From: Acidobacteriota bacterium
Lineage (GTDB): Bacteria > Acidobacteriota > Terriglobia > Terriglobales > Acidobacteriaceae
Direction of reading: 5' to 3'
DNA: 64,000 nt
Assembly (NCBI GenBank): GCA_018268895.1
Contig: JAFDVP010000007.1
Span: 744,001 to 808,000, forward strand
Position 1 is the first letter of the stretch. Each line of letters begins with the position of its first letter. The notes beneath the pieces were generated by a model. That model saw nothing but the letters and a program-made list of their open reading frames with translations. It ran no database searches and was not told where the DNA came from. Shown one piece after another: positions 8,298-18,644 of the stretch. Made by a program: the position numbers and the translations under genes.

Positions 8298-8987
8298 CTA
8301 GATTCCGCGGTAGCGTGCTGCCTGCTTGATCTGGTTGATGCGGTTGAAGTGGTACTGGAAGTAGAGTCCGCCGAAGAAGAAGGTCATGACCGGGCCAAGG
8401 CGCAGGCCGAGGGGTTCGACGGTATTATAGAACTGCTCGATCGAGTTCTTCATGCTGAAGCGATAGAGGATGACCAGCACGAAGACCCCAAGCGCGATGA
8501 CGAATGAAGCCGGGTGGCGGTGGGGTGTGTGTCCCGACATGACTGCGGCGCTGGCTCCGGCGGAGAGGCCTCCGTTGATGAATGAGAGCACCACGTAGAA
8601 GAGGAAGTAGGTGAATGCTCTGGTCTGCGGTTCGATGCGGCGCACCCACAACACCTGAACGAAGTCCCAGATGATGGCGAAGACGCCGCAGGTGCAGATG
8701 GCAATGACGAGTACGAGCGCCCAGTGCAGATTGGGCGGATCGGGGTAGGTTGAGGCCCCCGGGTTCAGGTAGGGATTGACTGGCGCGGGTACGTATCCGG
8801 GTGCCGCGGGTGGGGTGGCAGGCGGAGTTGTGACGCCGAGTATCTGCGCGACCGGGACCCACTCCGCAGCGTCGTCTGCCTTCGCAAGGTCGGTGAGCAA
8901 AACATTGCCGCTGGCGACATAGCGTTGCAGGTCTTCAAGAGAGTAAGGGCCATAGGTCTGGCCTTCGCGTGTGACGTGATAGGGCAT
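8298..8987 (-). CDS. GYF-domain membrane protein
   Basis: 229 aa from the ATG at 8987 (CAGGAG seven bases upstream); a longer start at 9023 lacks a ribosome site. Residues 1-55 (MPYHVTREGQTYGPYSLEDL onward, with AAEWVPV) form a GYF_2/DUF4339 domain. A proline-rich linker (60-90) follows, then four hydrophobic segments. The C-terminus ending in YFQYHFNRINQIKQAARYRGI resembles DUF4234-type membrane domains. First gene of a two-gene operon with the DUF2752 protein. Such domains are typical of membrane proteins that assemble with partners; the role is unknown. Confidence 0.78.
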   Translation of the reverse strand: MPYHVTREGQTYGPYSLEDLQRYVASGNVLLTDLAKADDAAEWVPVAQILGVTTPPATPPAAPGYVPAPVNPYLNPGASTYPDPPNLHWALVLVIAICTCGVFAIIWDFVQVLWVRRIEPQTRAFTYFLFYVVLSFINGGLSAGASAAVMSGHTPHRHPASFVIALGVFVLVILYRFSMKNSIEQFYNTVEPLGLRLGPVMTFFFGGLYFQYHFNRINQIKQAARYRGI

Positions 8988-9111
8988 CGGGAACTCCTGA
9001 GGGTCGTAGACAGATGAAAACATGGAGCGTACTTCAGCACAAGCATGTTTACGTGTTTATCGGATAAATGTTCGCAAGATAGGATATACGGCAGAGACGA
9101 GGGCCCATTCG

Positions 9112-9744
9112 ATGGACCGCCACGCGCACTGGGAGAAGATCTACCGCGAAAAACAGGCGACACAGGTGAGCTGGTATCGCGCTCACCTGGAGGCGTCGCT
9201 CGACCTGATTGCGCGCTTTGCGGCGTCGAAGCATGCGGCGATTCTGGATATTGGCGGCGGGGCCTCTACGCTGGCAGATGACCTGCTGGCTGCCGGATAC
9301 AACGACGTCTCCGTGCTGGACATCGCCGGGGACGCGCTGGCCGTGTCGCGGCTTCGCCTGGGAGACGCTGCGCAGAAGGTGAAGTGGATCGCAGCGGACT
9401 TTCTCGACGCGGCGCTGGAAGAAAACCGGTACGGCCTGTGCCACGATCGCGCGGTCTTTCACTTTTTGACGGGCGCTGGAGAGCAGGCGGCGTACTTCAG
9501 GCAGGTTGCGCGGATTCTACGACCCGATGGCGTGCTGGTGCTGGCGACGTTTGCTCCCGATGGCCCGCTGCGATGCAGCGGTCTTGAGGTTGTCCGGTAT
9601 GACGAGGCCGCGCTGAAGAAGGCAACCGGAGCGAGGCTTGAGCTGGTCGAGTCGCATAGGGTCAGCCATCACACGCCTGCCGGGGCTGTGCAGGAGATGA
9701 TGTACTTCGTGCTGCGGAAGATATCCTCCCCTGCTTTGCGTTAG
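9112..9744 (+). CDS. class I SAM-dependent methyltransferase
   Basis: 210 aa from ATG 9112 (MDRHAHWEKIYREK). In the Rossmann-like fold, motif I is AILDIGGGASTLADDLL (43-59), the acidic residue ending strand 2 is in VSVLDIAGDAL, and DRAVFHFL is motif IV. The N-terminal HWEKIY...VSWYR pattern is typical of a broad methyltransferase subfamily that includes thiol and small-molecule methylases. The substrate is unknown. The gene diverges from the GYF operon with about 120 bp between starts. Confidence 0.82.
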   Translation: MDRHAHWEKIYREKQATQVSWYRAHLEASLDLIARFAASKHAAILDIGGGASTLADDLLAAGYNDVSVLDIAGDALAVSRLRLGDAAQKVKWIAADFLDAALEENRYGLCHDRAVFHFLTGAGEQAAYFRQVARILRPDGVLVLATFAPDGPLRCSGLEVVRYDEAALKKATGARLELVESHRVSHHTPAGAVQEMMYFVLRKISSPALR

Positions 9745-9785
9745 GGCAATTTTCCTTGAGGCATGGTTCATTCGGCGTGGATTTA

Positions 9786-10041
9786 TGTCGCGCCTTCAGC
9801 GCTCGGAGCTTTGATTGGCATCGCTTACCTGGGCCTTCGGCCCAGGCTGATATCTGTCGAGCCTTTGGCCTTTGGACTACACATGAGTGAAAAATGCTAA
9901 GTAACAGGGTGGCACTTCTAGGGCATTTCCCTTATAGGTGTAGTTCTTGCTTTCAGGGCCGAAGGCCTGCCAACATACCAGTCTAGGCCGAAGGCCCAGG
10001 TTTATAGGCCGACGATCAACCAGAGCGCTGAAGGCGCGACA
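9786..10041. repeat. 256-bp element with 19-bp perfect terminal inverted repeats
   Basis: TGTCGCGCCTTCAGCGCTC at 9786-9804 is exactly the reverse complement of 10023-10041. Inside are further hairpins: CCTGGGCCTTCGGCCCAGG near 9829, and CTAGGCCGAAGGCCCAGG with GGGCCGAAGGCC on the right half. There is no coding capacity. This is a MITE-like or composite REP (BIME) structure. It fills almost the whole 305-bp gap between the methyltransferase and GH28 genes, ending 9 bp from the GH28 stop. Confidence 0.8.
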
Positions 10042-10049
10042 CATACCTT

Positions 10050-11699
10050 CTAAAGAGACTGGTTATCGGCTGTGGCCAACTGTGTGTCCTTCGCAGCGCG
10101 GCTGATGGCGATGCGCAGGTCGGTCACTTTGTGTAGAGCGAAGGCCGGCGGTGTTGTGGGCGCGGTGACGGCGATGAAGTCGACGCGGTTGATCCCATCG
10201 AGGTAGAAGCTGGGTCGCGCGTCGACGGTGGCCGGAGCGACTTCGACGTGACTCATCTCGAGATTGTCGATGTGCCGCAGGAAGAAGCCCTGGGAGGGAG
10301 TGTCGGTGCCAAACCTCTGGGGGTCGGGGTAGGCGTCGATGGCTTCGGGGATGACGATCTTCGCATGCTCGGCCGTGCCTCCGCCCTGGTGCTGGATGTA
10401 GATGTTGGAGAGTTTGAGGTCCTGAATGGGGTAGTCCGGAATGCCGCTGATGATGGATGAGATGTGCGAGACCGTGTTGAAGCTCGAGACGTTGTCGACG
10501 AGAACGCGACGCAGGGTCCCGGTTTTAGTGGTCTCCTTCGGCCCGCGGAGACGCGCTCCGAGGCGAAAGAAGAAGGGTGCGCTGACGACATCGCGCATGG
10601 TGATGTTGGAGATGGCGATGTCTTCGCAGAGCGCGCCGTCCACGCTTTCGAGCGCGAGGCCGCGGCAGCCTTCCACGACGCAGTTGGAGATGGTGATGTT
10701 CTTGAAGCCGCCGTTGGACTCGGTTCCACATTTGATGCGTCCGTTGCGTGGGACGCGGAAGCCGGGCGCGAACTTCTTGAAGGTGCCGTCGAGGAAGGCG
10801 CCCAGTTCGTAGCAGCCGGAGACGTAGCAGTTGGTGATGGTCAGGTTCTCGGTGGCGCGGGCGTAGCCGAGAGCGTAGCTGGACTTCGGGCAGATGCCGT
10901 CGTCCCATGGCGAGTTGACGAAGCAGTTGGAGACGCGGACGTTGCGGCAGCAGTCGATGTCGATGCCGTCGCGGTCGGTGTCGATGGTGATGTTGTCGAT
11001 GGTCAGGTTGTCGACGCCGGTGAGCAGAAAGCCGAAGTGTCCGCCCTTCAAAAGGGAGAAGTCGCGGAAGAGGACGTTGCGGCAGTTCTTAAGCGCAATG
11101 GCTTTGTTGCCTACGCCAGCCTGCTCGGCGAGAAAACCTGGAGCACCGGCGACGGCGCTGCTTCGGGTCCCGCGGCTGAGGCCCTTGCCCCAGATGAGAC
11201 CGGGGCCGGTGATGGAGACATCGTTGATGCTCTCGCCCCAGATGAGGGAGTTGTGCCAGTGATTGTGGCCGTAGTCCTGGTAGGGTGTCCAGGGGTCGTT
11301 AGGCTCGGCGGCGTCGTAGGTTCCGCCGTTGTAGCCGGTTGTCTCGCCAGGCTTGGGCGAGTCGGCAGCGAGGATGGTCGCGCCCTGCGAAAGATGCAGG
11401 TTGACGTGACTTTTGAGGCGGATGGAGAAGGTGATCCAGGTGCCTGCGGGGAAGTAGACGGTGCCTCCACCGACGGCTGCCGCGGCCTCGATTGCCTTGT
11501 TGATTGCGGGGGAACAGACGGTTTTGCCGTCGCCAACCGCGCCATAGGTGCGGATGTCGAAGATGGCACCGGAAGGGAATGCAGCAGATGCTTTGGGCGT
11601 GGTGGCAAAGGCAGATGGCGCGGCGGTGACCGCAGCGGCGGCCAGTCCCATGCTGCCAAACTTGAGGAGTTCGCGACGGGCGGGGTTGATGTTGTCCAT
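10050..11699 (-). CDS. Tat-exported GH28 polygalacturonase-family enzyme
   Basis: 549 aa. The N-terminus ARRELLKFGSMGLAAAAVTA is a twin-arginine signal with cleavage near residue 33-40. FDIRTYGAVGDGK opens the right-handed beta-helix. GH28 signature elements in order are DRDGIDIDCCRNV, NSPWDDGICPKSS (paired Asp) and NGRIKCGTESNGG (RIK motif). The usual GHG is not obvious. The enzyme is expected to cleave galacturonan or rhamnogalacturonan linkages outside the cytoplasm. It is single, divergent from the cupin gene, with a GntR-like palindrome 24 bp upstream of its start. Confidence 0.88.
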   Translation of the reverse strand: MDNINPARRELLKFGSMGLAAAAVTAAPSAFATTPKASAAFPSGAIFDIRTYGAVGDGKTVCSPAINKAIEAAAAVGGGTVYFPAGTWITFSIRLKSHVNLHLSQGATILAADSPKPGETTGYNGGTYDAAEPNDPWTPYQDYGHNHWHNSLIWGESINDVSITGPGLIWGKGLSRGTRSSAVAGAPGFLAEQAGVGNKAIALKNCRNVLFRDFSLLKGGHFGFLLTGVDNLTIDNITIDTDRDGIDIDCCRNVRVSNCFVNSPWDDGICPKSSYALGYARATENLTITNCYVSGCYELGAFLDGTFKKFAPGFRVPRNGRIKCGTESNGGFKNITISNCVVEGCRGLALESVDGALCEDIAISNITMRDVVSAPFFFRLGARLRGPKETTKTGTLRRVLVDNVSSFNTVSHISSIISGIPDYPIQDLKLSNIYIQHQGGGTAEHAKIVIPEAIDAYPDPQRFGTDTPSQGFFLRHIDNLEMSHVEVAPATVDARPSFYLDGINRVDFIAVTAPTTPPAFALHKVTDLRIAISRAAKDTQLATADNQSL

Positions 11700-11722
11700 A
11701 GGGACGAAATGCTAGCAGAAAA

Positions 11723-11735
11723 TTGGTCGGACCAA
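11723..11735. promoter_or_regulatory. GntR/FadR-type palindrome upstream of GH28
   Basis: TTGGTC-G-GACCAA is a perfect 6-1-6 palindrome. TGGTCnGACCA is the recognition pattern of FadR-subfamily GntR regulators, several of which (ExuR/UxuR-type) control galacturonate use. It lies 24 bp from the GH28 start codon, where a repressor would block transcription or early elongation. No gntR gene is in the window. Confidence 0.5.
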
Positions 11736-11894
11736 AATAAATTTTCATTTATGACAATATTGAATCGTCAGAGAAAATCATTATCCGCCGGGATCGCCCT
11801 GATGCGGACGGGCAATCAGAGCCAGTGACGTCGAGCCAGTAGCGTTTGTGTATACTTGCGCGGAATCGGGCCAGCACGTCAGGAGACCCTACTC

Positions 11895-12449
11895 ATGAAG
11901 CGTCGCAACTTTCTCAAGTCTGCTGCCTCGGCATTTCCCCTTACGCTTTCACAGCCCTTCGCATTGGCGACGGAGCCATCGGGCGCACCGCTCAAAGAGG
12001 CCCATGTTGTTCCGGCTGGGCAGGACATCGCAGGCAAATCTTACACGCTTGGCTACAGCCGGTTCAGTTTCAAAACTTCACCACGGGAGACGAGCGGGAA
12101 TCTCTTCATGATCGAGCACTCCAATCTTCTGGCAGGGGGTCCTCCGTTGCACTTTCATCACTCGCAGGATGAATGGTTCTATGTCATGGAGGGAGAGGTC
12201 CTCTTTCAGGTCGGGGAGAAACGGGTGCAGCTCAAAGCGGGCGACTCTGTGCTCGCTCCGCGTAAGATTCCACACGCCTTCACCGGAGCAGGGGCGACGC
12301 CGGGGAAGATGCTCATCGCCTTTACTCCCGCGGGTAAGATGGAGCAGTTCTTCCAGGAGATCGCTCACGGCAAGGTCAACATGATGGATCCGGCGCTCTT
12401 TCAACGCTACGACATGACGCTCGTCGGCCCGCCGATAAAGACGGCGTGA
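11895..12449 (+). CDS. cupin-domain protein with Tat-type signal
   Basis: 184 aa from the ATG at 11895 (AGGAG nine bases upstream). The N-terminus MKRRNFLKSAASAFPLTLSQ is a twin-arginine signal. A single cupin barrel follows, with motif 1 GGPPLHFHHSQDEWFYVMEG (two His, Glu) and motif 2 PRKIPHAF (His): the 3-His/1-Glu metal site is complete. The enzymatic or sensory role is unknown. A -10-like TATACT lies at 11851-11856. It converges on kdpC with a 12-bp gap. Confidence 0.85.
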   Translation: MKRRNFLKSAASAFPLTLSQPFALATEPSGAPLKEAHVVPAGQDIAGKSYTLGYSRFSFKTSPRETSGNLFMIEHSNLLAGGPPLHFHHSQDEWFYVMEGEVLFQVGEKRVQLKAGDSVLAPRKIPHAFTGAGATPGKMLIAFTPAGKMEQFFQEIAHGKVNMMDPALFQRYDMTLVGPPIKTA

Positions 12450-12461
12450 CGCCAGAAGACC

Positions 12462-13037
12462 CTATTTCGCCGGGGGCGCTGTTCGATCCAGGTCGAGGTT
12501 CAGCTCCAGCACATTGACGCGCGGCTCGCCGAGGACGCCGAACTGGCGGCCTTCGGTGTGGCGGGCAACAAGCTGGCGCACAGCGTCTTCGGTGAGGTGA
12601 CGCTCGCGGGCGATGCGGGCGACCTGGAACTCGGCCGCCGCGGGCGTGATGTGCGGATCGAGCCCGGAGCCGGATGCCGTGACCAGATCAATGGGAACTG
12701 GCGTGCCGGGATTGTCCTGCTGGAGTGCGGTGGCATCGGCGGTGACGCGGTCGATCAGCTTCTTGTTCGTCGGCGCATAGTTCGAGCCGGAGGAGTTCGC
12801 GGCGTCGTAGCCATTGCCTGCGGAAGATGGGCGCGAGTGGAAGTACGCGGGCCCGGAGAACGTCTGGCCGATGAGGCGCGAGCCAATGAGCCGCCCGTCT
12901 TTGTAGAGGAGCTGGCCGTTGGCTTTGTTGTGGAAGAGAAGTTGCGCAGCCCCGGTGACGGCGAGTGGGTAGATGAGGCCGAAGAGAACCGTCGTTGCGA
13001 TGGTGTAGAGGACGGCGGTGGCGATGTGGCGGCGCAT
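12462..13037 (-). CDS. kdpC: KdpC subunit of the K+-transporting ATPase
   Basis: 191 aa from ATG 13037, the normal KdpC length. A longer in-frame start at 13184 would add 49 residues translated from a family-B repeat and is rejected. One N-terminal membrane helix (HIATAVLYTIATTVLFGLIYPLAVTG) is followed by the family hallmarks GSRLIGQTF, YFHSRPSSAG, ASGSGLDPHI and RVNVLELNL. KdpC stabilises the KdpFABC complex and its ATP binding. It is the last kdp gene, separated from kdpB by 158 bp that contain a repeat. Confidence 0.95.
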   Translation of the reverse strand: MRRHIATAVLYTIATTVLFGLIYPLAVTGAAQLLFHNKANGQLLYKDGRLIGSRLIGQTFSGPAYFHSRPSSAGNGYDAANSSGSNYAPTNKKLIDRVTADATALQQDNPGTPVPIDLVTASGSGLDPHITPAAAEFQVARIARERHLTEDAVRQLVARHTEGRQFGVLGEPRVNVLELNLDLDRTAPPAK

Positions 13038-13108
13038 GGGGGTTCTTTCGGTTGTGTCTGTCGCAAGACGGCTGGTCTGCGATTGTGCAAGGGGTTCTGA
13101 AGCGGTGG

Positions 13109-13150
13109 CGGCGAAATACTGAGATTCTTCGCTGCGCCCAGAATGGCGGG
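13109..13150. repeat. family-B repeat in the kdpB-kdpC gap
   Basis: Read on the minus strand it gives CATTCTGGGCGCAGCGAAGA followed by ATCTCAGTATTTCGCC, the same type of CATYCYGRGCGNAGCGAAG-GAATC repeat as at 57085. It lies inside an operon, between the kdpB stop and the kdpC start. Confidence 0.75.
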
Positions 13151-13195
13151 CGATTTGAGAGAAGGATTGACGCGAATTGATCATGATGAACTTCC

Positions 13196-15235
<2,040 letters not shown>

Positions 15236-15254
15236 GATGATTTTCTTTCGTTGG

Positions 15255-17045
15255 CTAGAAGGTTTTGCCTGCGTTCATCAGCAGGTGCTCGAGGATGGGA
15301 CCAAGCGAGAGCGCAGGGAAGAAGGTGAGCGCGCCGACGATGAGGACAACTCCGACGAGCAGCACGGTGAAGAGCGGCGTGTGCACGGGAAATGTTCCAG
15401 GTGAGGGCGGAATGAGCTTCTTCTGCGCGAGCGAACCGGCGACGGCTAGCATGGGAACGATCATCAGAAAGCGGCCGACGAGCATGGCCGTAGCCAGAGA
15501 CAGGTTGTACCAGCGCGTGTTCGCGTTGAGGCCCGCGAAGGCGGAGCCGTTGTTTCCGGTGGCCGAGGTGTAGGCGTAGAGGATCTCCGAGAGTCCGTGC
15601 GGGCCTGCGTTGGCGAGCGACGAGAGGCCGAGGTTCGGCATCATCAGCGCGGCGGCGGAGAGCCCGAGGATCGACAGTGGGAAGATGAGCACGTAGAGCA
15701 TGGCCATCTTCACGTCGTAGGCCTCGATCTTTTTCCCGAGGTACTCGGGCGTGCGGCCCACCATGAGTCCGGCGATGAAGACGGCGAGGATGACGAAGAT
15801 CAACATGCCATAAAGTCCGGCTCCGACACCGCCGAAGATCACTTCGCCGAGCATGATGTTGACCATCGGCACCAGGCCGCCGAGGGGCATAAAGGAGTCG
15901 TGCATGCCGTTGACTGCGCCGCAGCTGGCGTCCGTTGTGACCGTGGCGAAGAGCGCGGAGTTGGCGATGCCGAAGCGGACCTCTTTGCCTTCCATGTTTC
16001 CGCCTGCCTGTAGTGGCGAAGCATGTTGGTCGATGTGCAGCGCGGCGGAGTGCAGCAGCGGATTGGGCTGCGCCTCCGCGTAGTAAGCAACGCCTACTCC
16101 TGCGGCGAAGAGCACGGACATGGCAGCGAAGACAGCCCAGCCGTGTGCCGGAGAGCGCGTCATGCGTCCGAGTGTGACGGTAAGTGCGGCGGGGATGACG
16201 AAGATGGAGAGCATCTCCAGCAGATTCGAGAATGGCGTGGGGTTTTCAAAGGGGTGCGCCGAGTTGGTATTGAAAAAGCCGCCGCCATTGGTGCCGAGCA
16301 TCTTGATGGCTTCCTGCGAAGCGACTGGCCCCTGGGCGATCGTCTGCGTGGTGATGGTCTGCGTTGTCGTCGTTTTACCATCTGTGCCGGTAGAGGTTAC
16401 AGATTGCGGCTGAACGAGGGTCGCGGTGTCGTAGGGGCGAAGGTTCTGGATGACGCCCTGCGAGACCAGCAGAAGAGCGTAGATGAGGCAGGTGGGCAGC
16501 AGAACCCACAAGGAGGCGCGCGTGGTGTCGACCCAGAAGTTGCCGAGCGTCTTCGACTCGCGGCGCGAGATGCCGCGTACCAGCGCGATGGCCAGCGCGA
16601 TGCCGACCGCAGCGGAGAAGAAGTTGTGATACGCGAGCGTGAGCATCTGCGTGAGATAGCTCATCGTCGTTTCGGGCACGTAAGACTGCCAGTTGGTGTT
16701 GGTGGTGAACGACGCCGCGGTATTGAGCGCGAGATCGGGTGCGACCGCCGCCAGGTGCTGCGGGTTGAGCGGCAGGATGTGCTGCAGCCTCTCGACCGCA
16801 TAGGTGACGAGCATGGTGACGAGCGAGAAGACGAGCATCGCGATGCCGTACTCAGTCCACCGCATCTCACGGTTCTCGTCGATGCTGGCGATGCGGTAAA
16901 GGAGTCGCTCGATGGGGCGGAAGATGGGATCGGCGAAGGTGCGCTGCCGCTCGAAGACACGCGCCATGTACGTGCCGAGCGGTTTCGCGCAGGCAAGGAT
17001 GAGAAGGAAGAAGAGACAGATTTGAAACCAGCCGTTGGCGGTCAT
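15255..17045 (-). CDS. kdpA: KdpA potassium-translocating subunit
   Basis: 596 aa, about ten hydrophobic segments. Four pore-loop selectivity-filter segments are visible in order: [49 protein letters not shown] and [10 protein letters not shown]. Together they form the K+ selectivity filter related to KtrB/TrkH channels. It binds K+ from the periplasm and passes it to KdpB. It starts 35 bp after kdpF. Confidence 0.97.
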   Translation of the reverse strand: MTANGWFQICLFFLLILACAKPLGTYMARVFERQRTFADPIFRPIERLLYRIASIDENREMRWTEYGIAMLVFSLVTMLVTYAVERLQHILPLNPQHLAAVAPDLALNTAASFTTNTNWQSYVPETTMSYLTQMLTLAYHNFFSAAVGIALAIALVRGISRRESKTLGNFWVDTTRASLWVLLPTCLIYALLLVSQGVIQNLRPYDTATLVQPQSVTSTGTDGKTTTTQTITTQTIAQGPVASQEAIKMLGTNGGGFFNTNSAHPFENPTPFSNLLEMLSIFVIPAALTVTLGRMTRSPAHGWAVFAAMSVLFAAGVGVAYYAEAQPNPLLHSAALHIDQHASPLQAGGNMEGKEVRFGIANSALFATVTTDASCGAVNGMHDSFMPLGGLVPMVNIMLGEVIFGGVGAGLYGMLIFVILAVFIAGLMVGRTPEYLGKKIEAYDVKMAMLYVLIFPLSILGLSAAALMMPNLGLSSLANAGPHGLSEILYAYTSATGNNGSAFAGLNANTRWYNLSLATAMLVGRFLMIVPMLAVAGSLAQKKLIPPSPGTFPVHTPLFTVLLVGVVLIVGALTFFPALSLGPILEHLLMNAGKTF

Positions 17046-17080
17046 GTTCGTGTGTGAGGGCTTTCCGTGGGTTGGAGGTT

Positions 17081-17167
17081 CTAGAACTTTTCCGGGCGCA
17101 GGAGCGCGTAGACGAGATAGCCCAGAAGAGCCGTGACGATGGCGGCGAGAAGAAGGATCTGACCCAT
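17081..17167 (-). CDS. kdpF: KdpF small membrane subunit
   Basis: 28 aa: one hydrophobic helix (QILLLAAIVTALLGYLVYAL) ending LLRPEKF, the classical KdpF sequence. Its ATG overlaps the TGA of the small ORF upstream (TGATG) and has AAAGGAAG as ribosome site. KdpF is a lipid-like stabiliser of the KdpABC complex. Too short for standard ORF calling. Confidence 0.9.
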   Translation of the reverse strand: MGQILLLAAIVTALLGYLVYALLRPEKF

Positions 17168-17268
17168 CAGCGGACTTCCTTTCCTGTCAGACGATGGCAG
17201 CCTGCGACGTACGTTATCGCGATAAGGAAGAACGCTACGGTTGCGCACAGGCATCCGATGTCCCACAT
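17167..17268 (-). CDS. 33-aa membrane microprotein leading the kdp operon
   Basis: ATG at 17268 with AGGAG upstream on the minus strand; the TGA overlaps the kdpF ATG by one base. The product MWDIGCLCATVAFFLIAITY continues to VAGCHRLTGKEVR: one transmembrane helix then a short basic tail with AGCHRL. Similar tiny YVxGCxRL-type proteins precede kdpF in many bacteria and are usually left unannotated. It is probably a second small Kdp-associated subunit, but this is inferred from position and coupling only. Confidence 0.75.
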   Translation of the reverse strand: MWDIGCLCATVAFFLIAITYVAGCHRLTGKEVR

Positions 17269-17327
17269 GTTTCCACTCCTGTCTGTCGCACGATCTCGTG
17301 CGCCAGGGTCTATGTGAATTCCGGCGG

Positions 17328-17368
17328 CGTAAAGAGTGGGTAGGGATTTCGTAAAGAAGTCATAAAGA
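17328..17368 (-). promoter_or_regulatory. candidate KdpE operator (three helically phased direct repeats)
   Basis: Three direct repeats, TCTTTAYG on the minus strand, lie at 17361-17368, 17350-17357 and 17328-17335, offset by 11 and 22 bp, so all face the same side of the helix. They lie 60-100 bp upstream of the first kdp start. OmpR-family response regulators such as KdpE bind tandem direct repeats about 10-11 bp apart. Confidence 0.6.
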
Positions 17369-17402
17369 CTGCGGACGGGGGAGCCCAGTCTCCGGCAAAA
17401 CG

Positions 17403-17921
17403 CTAGGTGTGCGTTTCGGTACAGAAGAGATGAAAGTCTGTCGCGAGTGGTTCCGCGCCAAGCTGCCGCATCATCAGCGCGATCTGTCCGCGGTGATACG
17501 TCGAATGGTTTGCCATGTGTTGCATCAGGTGAACCAGAGGAATGCTGGTCGAGCGAAATGGAAGAAGTTTCGTAAGCTCGTTCCCGGTCAGCCGGTCGAG
17601 GAAATCGAGTTGCTGTTGCTCGACCTCTCTCCACTTCGCCTCAACGGCGGCAAATGTGGCCATGGTCTCCGGCAGAAAAAGAGCATCGCGGCGTGTTCGG
17701 ATATCCATCAGGTCCGCGGAGTTTTCAGGTGAGCTGCTCCAATACGTCAGCCAGATCCATTCGCCGCCGAGAATGTGGACGAGCGTGTCGCGCACGGAAC
17801 GAAAGCTGCCACCCAGGTCGCGTGTGAACTGTTCGTGGCTGAGCTTTGCAGCCGCCGCAAACGTTCTGCTATTGGCCCATCGGTCGTATTCGTAGATCAG
17901 CAGGATGTCATCTTTTGTCAT
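17403..17921 (-). CDS. DinB-family putative metal-dependent hydrolase
   Basis: 172 aa four-helix-bundle protein. The three metal-ligand histidines of the DinB/YfiT fold are visible: VHILGGEW (about residue 48), HMANHSTYHRGQIALMMRQL (about 135-154). YDRWAN near the N-terminus is also typical. DinB-like proteins include bacillithiol/mycothiol-linked thiol transferases and uncharacterised hydrolases. It sits between kdpE (24-bp gap) and the kdp structural operon on the same strand, but nothing links it functionally to K+ transport. Confidence 0.8.
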   Translation of the reverse strand: MTKDDILLIYEYDRWANSRTFAAAAKLSHEQFTRDLGGSFRSVRDTLVHILGGEWIWLTYWSSSPENSADLMDIRTRRDALFLPETMATFAAVEAKWREVEQQQLDFLDRLTGNELTKLLPFRSTSIPLVHLMQHMANHSTYHRGQIALMMRQLGAEPLATDFHLFCTETHT

Positions 17922-17945
17922 GGGATTTTTCTCGGAAGCCTTGCG

Positions 17946-18640
<695 letters not shown>

Positions 18641-18644
<4 letters not shown>

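Noticed and set aside
10464..11828. Long plus-strand open frame opposite the GH28 gene
   Set aside because: Antisense shadow created by high third-position GC; the product is low-complexity Gly/Ala/Asp/Val and the opposite strand has clear GH28 motifs.
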